Assembly (NCBI RefSeq): GCF_009765355.1
Contig: NZ_VTHK01000026.1
Coordinates: 1-64,000 of the forward strand
Source of the DNA: Amycolatopsis anabasis
GTDB lineage: Bacteria; Actinomycetota; Actinomycetes; Mycobacteriales; Pseudonocardiaceae
Length of the DNA stretch: 64,000 bases
Reading direction: 5' to 3'
Part shown: one piece after another, positions 56,659-64,000 of the stretch
How the letters are laid out: every line of letters begins with the position of its first letter
How positions within the stretch are numbered: the stretch's first letter is position 1
Translations under genes and position numbers: made by a program
Notes under the pieces: model-generated
What the model was told of the DNA's origin: nothing
The model's input: only the letters and a program-made list of their open reading frames with translations
Database searches by the model: none

Positions 56659-57191
56659 CACCCACTCCTGCTTCTCTTCGGAGCACGCGGCCGCTGGGGG
56701 CACGGGGTGGCCCGGGCGGACGGACGCTCCGAAGCGGTGCCGATCCCCGCACCACCACGCTGGTAGATCGACCGGCGAGCCAGCTCGACGAACCGCCCGG
56801 CCTGGCCGAACAGTTCCGCGGCGGCCTCCTCGGTCACCCGGCGGGTGATCCCGGACTGAGCGGCCGCCTGGAGGGCCGAGTTCGAGGCGAAGAACGCGGC
56901 CCACTCCCGCAGCTCCGGCGCGGCCGCCTCGAGCAGGACCCACACGCTCGCCGGTTTGGCCCGGCCGCGGTGCGGCCGCCCGCGCGCGGCGAGGATCGCG
57001 GCGGCGGCACGCAACGCGGACAAGTACGAGGCGATGAACCGCTGAGCGGGCTCCCGCTCGCTTCGGGCGTCGGCGAGCCCACGCCTGGCCTGCGCGAGCA
57101 ACGCCACGGCGGCGGGCGCCACCGGCGGATGCATGGCGATCGGCAGCTCGGGCTGCAACGCGTCCGCGTGGGGCACGACGGCAACGGACAT
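56658..57191 (-). CDS. SAV_6107-type HEPN domain protein
   Basis: 177 residues. The helical core (HPPVAPAAVALLAQARRGLA, QRFIASYLSALRAAAAILA, SVWVLLEAAAPELREWAAFF, AAELFGQAGRFVELARR) matches the SAV_6107 HEPN family of actinobacteria. I see no clear R-x4-6-H nuclease motif, so RNase activity is unsupported. The C-terminus is basic and low-complexity. GGAGGAGGGG lies just before ATG 57191. Two LexA boxes lie 98-147 bases upstream, so the gene is probably SOS-induced. It is coupled to the DinB-fold gene by ATGA. Confidence 0.78.
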   Translation of the reverse strand: MSVAVVPHADALQPELPIAMHPPVAPAAVALLAQARRGLADARSEREPAQRFIASYLSALRAAAAILAARGRPHRGRAKPASVWVLLEAAAPELREWAAFFASNSALQAAAQSGITRRVTEEAAAELFGQAGRFVELARRSIYQRGGAGIGTASERPSARATPCPQRPRAPKRSRSG

Positions 57192-57288
57192 GACCCCTCC
57201 TCCCTGGAGCGCGGCGGGTGGCACCCGGCGCCGAGGCGCTTCCCCCGCCCTGCGCCGGGTACCGGTCCGGTGAGCGCTCCACCGAAGC

Positions 57289-57304
57289 TCGAACGTATGT
57301 TCGA
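57289..57304. promoter_or_regulatory. LexA (SOS) box 1, HEPN promoter
   Basis: TCGAACGTATGTTCGA matches the full actinobacterial consensus TCGAAC-N4-GTTCGA. It is 98 bases upstream of the HEPN start, in the divergent gap shared with ybaK. Confidence 0.88.
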
Positions 57305-57322
57305 GCACCTTCCACAGTAGCT

Positions 57323-57338
57323 TCGAACACCTGTTCGT
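57323..57338. promoter_or_regulatory. LexA (SOS) box 2, HEPN promoter
   Basis: TCGAACACCTGTTCGT matches the consensus at all positions except the last. It is centred 34 bases from box 1, about three helical turns. It lies 117 bases from the divergent ybaK start. Confidence 0.85.
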
Positions 57339-57454
57339 TCAACCCTCGCGTCGGGTGACCGCGATTACGGCCTCGACGTGCTCGTAGCCCGAGTTCCCTG
57401 CCGAGCGCGGATACGCCTTCGCGGCCACGTTCGGTTCGTGATCTGATAATCACC

Positions 57455-57952
57455 ATGAGCAGCTCCGACCATCCCGCGGTGGCCAAGGTCGCCGCCGCGC
57501 TAGCCGAAGCGGGTCAGCAAGAAGCCGCCGAAGGAATCCGCATCCTGCCCGCCGAGGTGCGCACCGCCGCGCAGGCCGCGGAGGCGCTCGGGACCGAGGT
57601 CGGCGCCATCGCGAACAGCCTCGTCTTCCGCGCGGACGGCGCGCCGCTGCTGGCGCTCACCTCGGGCGCGCACCGCGCCCGCACCGAAACCCTCGCCGCC
57701 CTCACCGGGGCCGCGCACGTCGAAATGGCGGACCCCGCGTTCGTCAAGGAGCACACCGGCCAGACGATCGGCGGAGTGGCGCCGGTCGGGCATCCCGCCC
57801 CGCTGCGCACGCTGGTGGACACCGCGCTGCGGCGCTACGACGTGATCTGGGCCGCCGCGGGACACCCCAAATCGGTTTTCCCCACCACGTTCGACGAGCT
57901 CGTCGCGCTCACCGGAGGACAGGCCGCAGGTGTCGCGGAGGCGAGGCCGTGA
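57455..57952 (+). CDS. YbaK/EbsC-family aminoacyl-tRNA deacylase
   Basis: 165 residues of the YbaK/ProX editing-domain fold (GAIANSLVFRADGAPLLAL, GQTIGGVAPVGHP, AAGHPKSVFPTTFDELV). Such proteins hydrolyse mischarged tRNAs, for example Cys- or Ala-tRNAPro. The conserved Lys expected in the catalytic block may be replaced here, since the first half reads TSGAHRARTETLAA. It overlaps the GNAT gene by GTGA and is divergent from the LexA-box promoter. Confidence 0.85.
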   Translation: MSSSDHPAVAKVAAALAEAGQQEAAEGIRILPAEVRTAAQAAEALGTEVGAIANSLVFRADGAPLLALTSGAHRARTETLAALTGAAHVEMADPAFVKEHTGQTIGGVAPVGHPAPLRTLVDTALRRYDVIWAAAGHPKSVFPTTFDELVALTGGQAAGVAEARP

Positions 57953-58548
57953 CCGCGATGTCCGCGAGTCACACCCGGTTCGTCCAGCTCTCCGCCGACG
58001 AATTCCGCGCGAGGTTGCGCGAGGCGCTGGACATCTACGTGAGCGCGATGCGCTACCCGGCGGGCACGGCGGAGCAGCGGGCGCCGATGTGGCTGACCCA
58101 CGCGCTGCGCGAGGGCTGGCGGTGCATCGCGGCGCTGGACGCCGACGGGCGGTTGCTCGGCCTCGCCTACGGTTACCGCGGCTCCCCCGGCCAGTGGTGG
58201 CACGAACAAGTGCGCCGGGGCCTGCTCAAGGCCGCGGGCGAGCACGCCGCCACGCACTGGCTCACCGACTACTTCGAGCTGACCGAGATCCACGTCCGGC
58301 CGGCCAGCCAAGGACTCGGCATCGGCGAGGATCTGTTGCGCCGGCTGCTCGACGGCGTGCCGCACCAGCACGTGCTGCTGTCGACCCCGGAGGGGACCAG
58401 CCGGGCCTGGAAGCTGTACCGCCGGGTCGGCTTCGCCGATGTCCTGCGCGACTACCACTTCGCGGGCGATCCGCGGCCGTTCGCGATCCTCGGCCGGACG
58501 CTGCCACTACCCGATTCGGGCGCGACCGGAACGTGTGATTCGCACTAG
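57949..58548 (+). CDS. GNAT-family acetyltransferase
   Basis: 199 residues with a GNAT core. ELTEIHVRPASQGLGIGEDLLRRLLDG is the acetyl-CoA pyrophosphate loop, followed by VLLSTPEGTSRAWKLYRRVGF. The substrate is unknown. The GTG start is coupled to ybaK, so the two may act together on amino acids or tRNA-linked products; this is inference. Confidence 0.85.
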   Translation: MTAMSASHTRFVQLSADEFRARLREALDIYVSAMRYPAGTAEQRAPMWLTHALREGWRCIAALDADGRLLGLAYGYRGSPGQWWHEQVRRGLLKAAGEHAATHWLTDYFELTEIHVRPASQGLGIGEDLLRRLLDGVPHQHVLLSTPEGTSRAWKLYRRVGFADVLRDYHFAGDPRPFAILGRTLPLPDSGATGTCDSH

Positions 58549-58598
58549 CTGTCCGCTATGGGCGGAACGCACCGGGCGGGGTCCCGCGTTGACGTCCC

Positions 58599-59192
58599 AT
58601 GGACGTTTCGACCACGGATCACCGGCCCACCGGCTCCCTCCGGCTGCTGATCGAACGACGGGAGCTTCTGGTCGTCGCGGGATTGCCGGGCGCGGGGAAG
58701 AGCACCCTGCTCCGCAACACCCGGGCCAGCGCGCCGGTCGAGATCCTGGACACCGACCAGATGCGCGCCTGGCTGGCCGCGCGGTTCCCGCCGGGCACGC
58801 CGTACGGCCGGTACCGTCCGCTGGTCCACGTGCTGCACGAACTGCGGGTGCTGCGCGCCCTGCTGCGGGCGCCCGGCCCGGTGGTGGTGCACGATCCGGC
58901 GACCGGCGCCGCGGCCAGGGCCGTGCTGGCCGCGCTCGGCGCCCTCACCGGACGCCCGCGGCGCCTGCTGTGGATCGACTGCTCGGCGGAGGAAGCGTTG
59001 CACGGCCAGCGTTCCCGCGGCCGGGTCCTGCTCGGCTGGTCGTTCTCCCGGCACGCGCGCCGGGCGCCCCGCGTCCGCGAGCGGCTGCTCGCGGGCAGGT
59101 CACCGAGGGGCTGGCGCACCGCCTCGGTGACCTGCCGCGCCCAGACGCGGGGCGGCCTGTACCTCCAGGTCGCTAGCGCCGCCAGTAGCTGA
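58599..59192 (+). CDS. P-loop kinase-like ATPase
   Basis: 197 residues. The N-terminal P-loop is VVAGLPGAGKSTLLRN near residue 25, then DTDQMRAWLAARF and WIDCSAEEALHGQRSRGR, the lid-like region of small zeta-toxin/AAA_33 kinases. The substrate is unknown. Its 3' end overlaps the convergent EamA gene by 20 bases. Confidence 0.78.
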   Translation: MDVSTTDHRPTGSLRLLIERRELLVVAGLPGAGKSTLLRNTRASAPVEILDTDQMRAWLAARFPPGTPYGRYRPLVHVLHELRVLRALLRAPGPVVVHDPATGAAARAVLAALGALTGRPRRLLWIDCSAEEALHGQRSRGRVLLGWSFSRHARRAPRVRERLLAGRSPRGWRTASVTCRAQTRGGLYLQVASAASS

Positions 59193-60072
59193 CCGCCAGC
59201 GCGCTCACCAGCAACGCCGCCCCGCACCAGCCCGGCACGCCGAGCCGCTCACCGAGCAGCGCCGCCGACAGCAGGGCGGCGGTCAGCGGTTCGAGCAGCG
59301 CCGACAGGGCGGCCAGCACCGGTTGGGCGTCCCGCAGGCCGCGGAAGTACGCGCCGTAGGCCACCGCGGTCGGCACCAGGCCGAGGTAGAGCGCGACGGC
59401 CAGCACGTCGAACCGCGACGGGAGGGCCATCCCGAACCACAACGCCACCGGCAGCAGCAGGAGCCCGCCCACCAGCAGCCCGAATGCCGTGGTGCGCACC
59501 GGATCCAGGCCCTCCACCGGGCGGCGCGTGGCGAGCGTGAGCGTCGCGAACCCGCCCCCGGCCAGCAAGGCGAACGCCACCCCGCCGGCCAGCCGCCACC
59601 CACCGCCCGTGCCGTCCGGCGACCAGCGCAGCAGCACCAGCCCGGCGATCGCGGCGCCGATCGACACCACGGTCGCCGTCCCGGGCAGGCGCCGGTCCCG
59701 GACCGCGGACGCGAACGCGACGAACACCGGCACGCTGCCGATCGTCGTCATCGTCGCGATGCTCACCGAACTCAGGGCGACCGCGGCGAAGTAGCACGCC
59801 TGGAACATGCCGAGCAGCGCGCCCGCGACGCCGAGGCGCCGCACTACCGGCCGCGTGCACCGGAATCCGCGCAGGCCACCGCTCAGGGCGAGGAACAGCA
59901 CCACGCAGGCGCCGCCGATCAGCAGGCGATAGGCCGCGACCGAGAACGGGTGCAGGTCCGCCCGGGCCGCGAGGATCGATCCGGCCAGTCCCCCGGTACC
60001 CCACAACACTCCGGCAACGATCAGCGTCAGCGCCGACCGTTGCCGCACGGGCACAGCAACAACCGAAGACAT
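59173..60072 (-). CDS. EamA/DMT-family transporter
   Basis: 299 residues with ten hydrophobic helices in two EamA halves (ALTLIVAGVLWGTGGLAGSI near the start, and a repeat from about 155). The family exports amino acids and other metabolites. The two helix-rich halves are clear, but the substrate is not. Confidence 0.87.
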   Translation of the reverse strand: MSSVVAVPVRQRSALTLIVAGVLWGTGGLAGSILAARADLHPFSVAAYRLLIGGACVVLFLALSGGLRGFRCTRPVVRRLGVAGALLGMFQACYFAAVALSSVSIATMTTIGSVPVFVAFASAVRDRRLPGTATVVSIGAAIAGLVLLRWSPDGTGGGWRLAGGVAFALLAGGGFATLTLATRRPVEGLDPVRTTAFGLLVGGLLLLPVALWFGMALPSRFDVLAVALYLGLVPTAVAYGAYFRGLRDAQPVLAALSALLEPLTAALLSAALLGERLGVPGWCGAALLVSALAVSYWRR

Positions 60073-60164
60073 GAGAATTCCGCTCCAACGTCGAAGTAAT
60101 GGGGAAATCGACGACGGGGCGAAACCGCACGGGTCAACGCGCGCTGCGACTGGACGTCAAAGAT

Positions 60165-60189
60165 CAGCCGTGCGACGACCGCACGGCTG
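60165..60189. terminator. Hairpin after DUF885 gene
   Basis: CAGCCGTGCG pairs with CGCACGGCTG around the loop ACGAC. It lies between the DUF885 stop and the EamA start on the minus strand, and probably ends the metF-DUF885 transcript. No T-run follows. Confidence 0.6.
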
Positions 60190-60266
60190 GTGTCCCGCCC
60201 CGCTCAGGAGCGCGGCGGTGGGGTGACGAGAAAAACCCGGTGCATGATCCGCACTCTACCCGCCGG

Positions 60267-61958
60267 TCACGGCAGATCGGCGAGTTGTTCGCGCAGGGTG
60301 TCCAGGCCCATCCCGCCGAGCCGCAGGGCGCGGGTGTGGAAGTCCTTGATGTCGAAGGACTCCCCCTGGCGGCGGCGGGCGTCCTCGCGCGCGGCCAGCC
60401 ACAGGCGTTCGCCGAGTTTGTACGACGGCGCCTGCCCGGGCCAGCCGAGGTAGCGGTCGATCTCGTCGTGGACGTGGTCCGCGTCGGTGATGGTCCGGGT
60501 CAGCATGAACTCCAGGCCGAGCTCCGGGGTCCAGCGTTCCCCCTCGTGGAAACCGGTTCCGGCGGGGATCTCCAGCTCCAGGTGCATGCCGAGGTCCACG
60601 ATCACCCGCGCCGCGCGGAACAGCTGCGAGTCGAGCATGCCGAGCAGGTTTCCGTCGTCGGCGAGGAAACCGAGGTCCTGCATCAGGCGCTCGGCGTACA
60701 GGGCCCAGCCTTCGCCGTGCCCGGAGGTGAACGACAGCATGCGCTGGAACTTGTTCAGCGTGCCGGACTGGTGGACGGCGGTCGCGATCTGCAGGTGATG
60801 ACCCGGGACGCCCTCGTGGTAGACCGTGCTCACCTCGCGCCAGGTCGGGAAGACCTCGCGGTCGGCCGGGACCGACCACCACATCCGCCCGGGGCGCGTG
60901 AAGTCCTCGCTCGGGCCGGTGTAGTACGCGCCGACCGTGCCGCCGGGCGGGGCGATCTTGCACTCCAGCGCCATGACCCGGTCCGGGATGTCGAAATGCT
61001 TGTCCCGCAAGGACTGCAGCGCGGCGTCCGACAGTTCCTGCATCCACGCGGCGAGCGCCTGCTGACCGCGCACCTGGTAGCGCTCGTCGGCGTCGAGGGC
61101 CGCGGCGACCTCGGCGAACGGGGCGCCCGGTTTGATCCGGTCCGCCACCTCGCGCATTTCGGTTTCCAGGCGGGAGAACTCTTCCCAGCCCCATTCGTAG
61201 GCCTCGCGCAGATCGAGCGCGGCGCCGGTGAAGTACCGCGACCAGAGCCGGTACACGTCCACGCCGACCGCGTCCTTCGACGGAGCCTTCGGGGCCAGTT
61301 CGGCCCGCAGGAAACCGGCCAGTTCGGCGTAGGCCTGCTGGGCCCCGTGGGCGCTCTTGTCGAGTTCGGCGCGCAGCGACTCGGGCACGCCGTTCGCGCC
61401 CGCCACGAACCGGCGGAAGAAGCCCTCGCCGCCGTTCAGCCCGGCCCATTCCTCGGCCTGCTCGGCCACCTTCGCGATCTGCCGCAACGCCGCGACCTGC
61501 CCCGCGTCCGCGGCGGCCAGGAACGAGGCACGCAGACCGTCCAGCGCGTCCGGGACCTTGGCCAGCCGGGCGTTGATCACGCTCCACTGCTCGGCGGTCT
61601 CGGTCGGCATCAGGTCGAACGCCATGCGCAGTTCCTGCACCGGGCTCGCGATCACGTTCAGCTGCGCCAGATCCAGCCCGGCTTCGTGGAGTTCCACGTC
61701 CAGGCCGACCCGCTCGGTGAACACCGCCTTGGCGGCGCGTTCCGACTCGTCGGCGGGCTCGGTTTCGCCGATCGCCCGCAACGCCCGTTTGGCCAGCGCC
61801 GCGCGCGCCGCGTGGCCCTCGGGCGAGTAGTCGGTGAGCTGGTCTTCGTACCCGGTGATCCCCAACTCCGTCGCCGCGACGGGGTGTGCCGCGGCGAAGT
61901 CGTCGACGAACCGGTCACAGATCTCGTGCACGCCGGTGCGCGCGGACGTATCAGCCAT
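60267..61958 (-). CDS. DUF885 family putative zinc peptidase
   Basis: 563 residues of the DUF885 family. The central HEGVPGHHLQIA motif resembles a metallopeptidase zinc site, with YHEG before it and further conserved blocks MLSFTSGHGEGWALYAE and LEIPAGTGFHEGE. Members are cytosolic or secreted carboxypeptidase-like enzymes; no signal peptide is seen here. ATG 61958 is used; a GTG three codons earlier is possible. It follows metF by 25 bases on the same strand. Confidence 0.87.
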   Translation of the reverse strand: MADTSARTGVHEICDRFVDDFAAAHPVAATELGITGYEDQLTDYSPEGHAARAALAKRALRAIGETEPADESERAAKAVFTERVGLDVELHEAGLDLAQLNVIASPVQELRMAFDLMPTETAEQWSVINARLAKVPDALDGLRASFLAAADAGQVAALRQIAKVAEQAEEWAGLNGGEGFFRRFVAGANGVPESLRAELDKSAHGAQQAYAELAGFLRAELAPKAPSKDAVGVDVYRLWSRYFTGAALDLREAYEWGWEEFSRLETEMREVADRIKPGAPFAEVAAALDADERYQVRGQQALAAWMQELSDAALQSLRDKHFDIPDRVMALECKIAPPGGTVGAYYTGPSEDFTRPGRMWWSVPADREVFPTWREVSTVYHEGVPGHHLQIATAVHQSGTLNKFQRMLSFTSGHGEGWALYAERLMQDLGFLADDGNLLGMLDSQLFRAARVIVDLGMHLELEIPAGTGFHEGERWTPELGLEFMLTRTITDADHVHDEIDRYLGWPGQAPSYKLGERLWLAAREDARRRQGESFDIKDFHTRALRLGGMGLDTLREQLADLP

Positions 61959-61983
61959 GTCCGGCACGCTACCGGGAAAGGGC

Positions 61984-62868
61984 TCAGGTGCGCGCCGGGA
62001 CCAGCCCCAGCCTGCTCACCACTTCCCGGGTCGCCTTCGACCGGTTGAACGTGTAGAAGTGCAGGTCGGGCACGCCCTCGGCGAGCAGCCGCTCGCAGAG
62101 TTCGGTGACCACGTCGATGCCCTCGGCCCGGAACGCCTTGGCGTTCTCGGTCAGCGGCTCCAGCCGATCGAGCAGTTTGCGGGGCGCCTGGGCCCCGGAC
62201 AGTTCGATCGTCTTGCGCAGCGTGCGCGGGGTGGTCAGCGGCATGACCCCGGGGATCAGCATCGCGTCGCAGCCCGCCGCGGCCACCCGGTCCCGCAACC
62301 GCAGGAAGTCGTCGGCCTCGAAGAACAACTGCGCGATCCCGAAGTCCGCGCCCGCCCGGAACTTCCGCACCAGGTACTCGGTGTCGGTGTCCAGATCCGG
62401 GGATCGCGGGTGGCCGTAGGGAAACGCCGAGACCCCGACGCAGAAGTCGCCGAGCGAACGGACCAGTTCGACGAGCTCCTCGGCGTAGTTCAGGCCCTCC
62501 GGATGCGCCACCCACTCGCCGTACGGGTCGCCGGGCGGATCGCCGCGCAGGGCGAGGATGTTGCGCACGCCCACGGCGGCGTACCAGCCGATCACGTTGC
62601 GCAGCTCGGCGACCGAGTGGTTGACCGCGGTCAGATGCGCCATCGGCACCAGGGTGGTCTCGGTCGCGACCCGGGCGATGTTGCGGATCGTGCCGTCCCG
62701 GCTGGTGCCGCCGGCGCCGTAGGTGATCGACATGTAGGCGGGGTCGAACGGCTCGAGTTCGCGCACCGAACGCCACAGAATCGCCTCGTCGGCGGCGTCG
62801 CGGGGCGGGAAGAACTCCACCGAGAACACGGGGCGCTCGCCCCGGATGCGCTCCACTACCGACGTCAT
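61984..62868 (-). CDS. metF: Methylenetetrahydrofolate reductase
   Basis: A 294-residue TIM-barrel enzyme that reduces methylene-THF to methyl-THF for methionine synthesis. It opens VFSVEFFPPRDAADE with the catalytic-region Glu and continues SITYGAGGTSRDGTI, NILALRGDPPGD, FGIAQLFFEADDF and IPGVMPLT. An ATG three codons upstream (62877) is also possible; neither has a clear ribosome site, so the message may be leaderless. It is divergent from the prenyl synthase gene, as in mycobacteria (Rv2172c-Rv2173). Confidence 0.93.
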   Translation of the reverse strand: MTSVVERIRGERPVFSVEFFPPRDAADEAILWRSVRELEPFDPAYMSITYGAGGTSRDGTIRNIARVATETTLVPMAHLTAVNHSVAELRNVIGWYAAVGVRNILALRGDPPGDPYGEWVAHPEGLNYAEELVELVRSLGDFCVGVSAFPYGHPRSPDLDTDTEYLVRKFRAGADFGIAQLFFEADDFLRLRDRVAAAGCDAMLIPGVMPLTTPRTLRKTIELSGAQAPRKLLDRLEPLTENAKAFRAEGIDVVTELCERLLAEGVPDLHFYTFNRSKATREVVSRLGLVPART

Positions 62869-63139
62869 GGCACTCATGCTATCGGCCGAAGTCCGCAGAA
62901 TGGGAGAATCCTCCCGCAACGTGGAACACAGTTCCGCCCACCGGGCACCTCCGTGGCGTGTCGTCGTCACTCCTCGCGATCACTCATAGTGCCGCAGTGA
63001 CGAGGGCGCTGACTACCCTTATTCTTCGCAATCCCCAGGATGGCAGGCATCCCTCAAGGCGCGCTGGAACCCGGACCGTCCACAGTGGAGCAGGCACCCC
63101 GGCGACAGCCGGTGCGGGCCGAACCTTGACGATAGGTCC

Positions 63140-64000
63140 ATGACCGAGCCGGGCTACGACCACGACCTGCCGGAGCACGTGGAACGCGTGCTGACCGGCT
63201 TCCTCCGCGAGGCCGCCGAACCGATCCTGGACGTCGAGCCCGGCGTCGGCGCCGGGGTGGCGGCGCTCACGGACTTCGTGCTCGGCGGCGGGAAGCGGCT
63301 GCGGCCCACGTTCGCCTGGTGGGGATGGCGCGGGGCGGGCGGCGATCCGGCGGGCCCGCTCGCGGACGGGGTCCTGCGTGCGGTCGCCAGCCTGGAGCTG
63401 ATCCAGGCCTGCGCGCTGATTCACGACGACCTGATGGACTCCTCCGACTCCCGCCGCGGCTTCCCGACCGTGCACGTGGCCTTCGCCCGCCGGCACGCCG
63501 AACAGGGCTGGCTCGGCTCGCCCGCGAACTTCGGGCTGGCGGCCGCGGTGCTCATCGGCGACCTGGCCCTGGCCTGGGCCGACGACATGTTCGCCGACGC
63601 CGGGCTGCCCGCGGCCAGGCTCGCCGCCGCCCGGCCCGCCTGGCGGGCGATGCGCACCGAGGTGCTCGCCGGGCAGTACCTGGACGTGCGCACGCAGGCC
63701 ATCGGGGACGCGTCGGTGGAGGCCGCGTTGCGGATCGACCGGCTGAAGACGGCGGCCTACACCGTGCAGCGGCCGCTCCACCTGGGCGCCGCGCTGGCCG
63801 GTGCGGACGAGAAGCTGATCGACACGCTGCTGGAGTTCGGCGGCGACCTCGGGGTGGCCTTCCAGCTCCGGGACGATCTGCTCGGGGTGTTCGGGGATCC
63901 GTCGGTCACCGGCAAACCGGCCGGGGACGATCTGCGCGAAGGCAAGCGGACCCTGCTCGTCGCCCTCGGGCTCCGGCACGCGAACGACCAGGGACGCACC
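63140..64000 (+). CDS. idsA2: Polyprenyl (geranylgeranyl) diphosphate synthase, 3' end cut by window
   Basis: 287 codons are visible, and the gene continues past the window edge. Family motifs are GGGKRLRPTFAWW, the first Asp-rich motif HDDLMDSSDSRRG, GQYLDVRTQ, KTAAYTV, and the second Asp-rich region FQLRDDLLGVFGD. It condenses isopentenyl diphosphate units; the short-chain (C20) type is likely from the residues before the first motif. A CGTCCACAGTGGAGC word lies upstream at 63077-63091. Its divergence from metF matches the mycobacterial idsA2 neighbourhood. Confidence 0.88.
   Translation, partial: MTEPGYDHDLPEHVERVLTGFLREAAEPILDVEPGVGAGVAALTDFVLGGGKRLRPTFAWWGWRGAGGDPAGPLADGVLRAVASLELIQACALIHDDLMDSSDSRRGFPTVHVAFARRHAEQGWLGSPANFGLAAAVLIGDLALAWADDMFADAGLPAARLAAARPAWRAMRTEVLAGQYLDVRTQAIGDASVEAALRIDRLKTAAYTVQRPLHLGAALAGADEKLIDTLLEFGGDLGVAFQLRDDLLGVFGDPSVTGKPAGDDLREGKRTLLVALGLRHANDQGRT

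Noticed and set aside
62869..63139. SAM-type or other riboswitch before metF or idsA
   Set aside because: No conserved riboswitch core or convincing stem set was seen; only a TGTCCA-type palindrome word is present.

Overview
The window is very GC-rich DNA with dense, often ATGA/GTGA-coupled genes, GTG starts and a SAV_6107-type HEPN gene. It carries a mycobacterial-type sdh1 operon and a recX-recA-DUF3046 block. It also has miaB next to gluABCD, F420-class and mycothiol-class enzymes, and a metF/idsA divergent pair. Together these indicate an actinomycete, most likely Pseudonocardiaceae (Amycolatopsis-like). No rRNA, tRNA, CRISPR, IS element or phage gene was seen.

Region 1 (0.6-15.3 kb) is a complete-looking oxalate catabolic island. 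It holds NAD-formate dehydrogenase, a LysR regulator, a PanE-like reductase, a DUF6457 protein, a ThDP-dependent oxalyl-CoA decarboxylase and formyl-CoA:oxalate CoA-transferase. It continues with a fused NDP-forming acyl-CoA ligase, an Nramp-related transporter, a membrane protein, a TerC protein, a GntR/FCD regulator, a decayed sucC-sucD remnant and an OFA-type oxalate/formate antiporter. One 12-bp operator-like word (TGTATGCAGTAT) is identical in three promoters. Near-copies precede the antiporter and the GntR gene, so the island looks like one regulon. Inferred flow: oxalate enters, Frc makes oxalyl-CoA, Oxc releases CO2 and formyl-CoA, Frc recycles the CoA and frees formate, and Fdh oxidises formate to CO2 with NADH.

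Region 2 (15.4-21.6 kb) is housekeeping: miaB with its membrane partner, a MazEF pair and the gluABCD glutamate importer. Region 3 (21.6-29.7 kb) holds a methyltransferase, then an ABC sugar importer with a GH63 mannosyl-/glucosylglycerate hydrolase and a divergent ROK regulator. Region 4 (30.1-36.7 kb) holds a succinate dehydrogenase (sdh1-type) operon and edd-eda of the Entner-Doudoroff pathway. Region 5 (36.9-41 kb) is recX-recA with a LexA box, DUF3046, a 40-residue membrane peptide and an Hsp70-like membrane protein.

Region 6 (41.1-45.5 kb) is a D-threonate-type operon (four-carbon acid sugar kinase, PdxA2, MFS, DeoR). Then come the giant helicase Lhr, peptide deformylase, an ACT-GNAT fusion, a VOC protein, an F420-type PPOX protein and a tandem ABM protein. 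Region 7 (55.9-64 kb) begins with a HEPN / mycothiol-DinB-fold gene pair behind two tandem LexA boxes. It continues with YbaK, GNAT, a P-loop kinase, EamA, a DUF885 peptidase and metF. It ends in an idsA-type prenyl synthase cut by the window edge.

Between genes, mostly at convergent ends, sits a family of 21-22-bp iterons, often three forward and three inverted copies around a small hairpin. Several other hairpin families accompany it. A separate interrupted palindrome, TGTCCANNNTGGACA, recurs inside coding sequence. These elements, the oxalate operator and the double-LexA HEPN operon are the items most worth following up.
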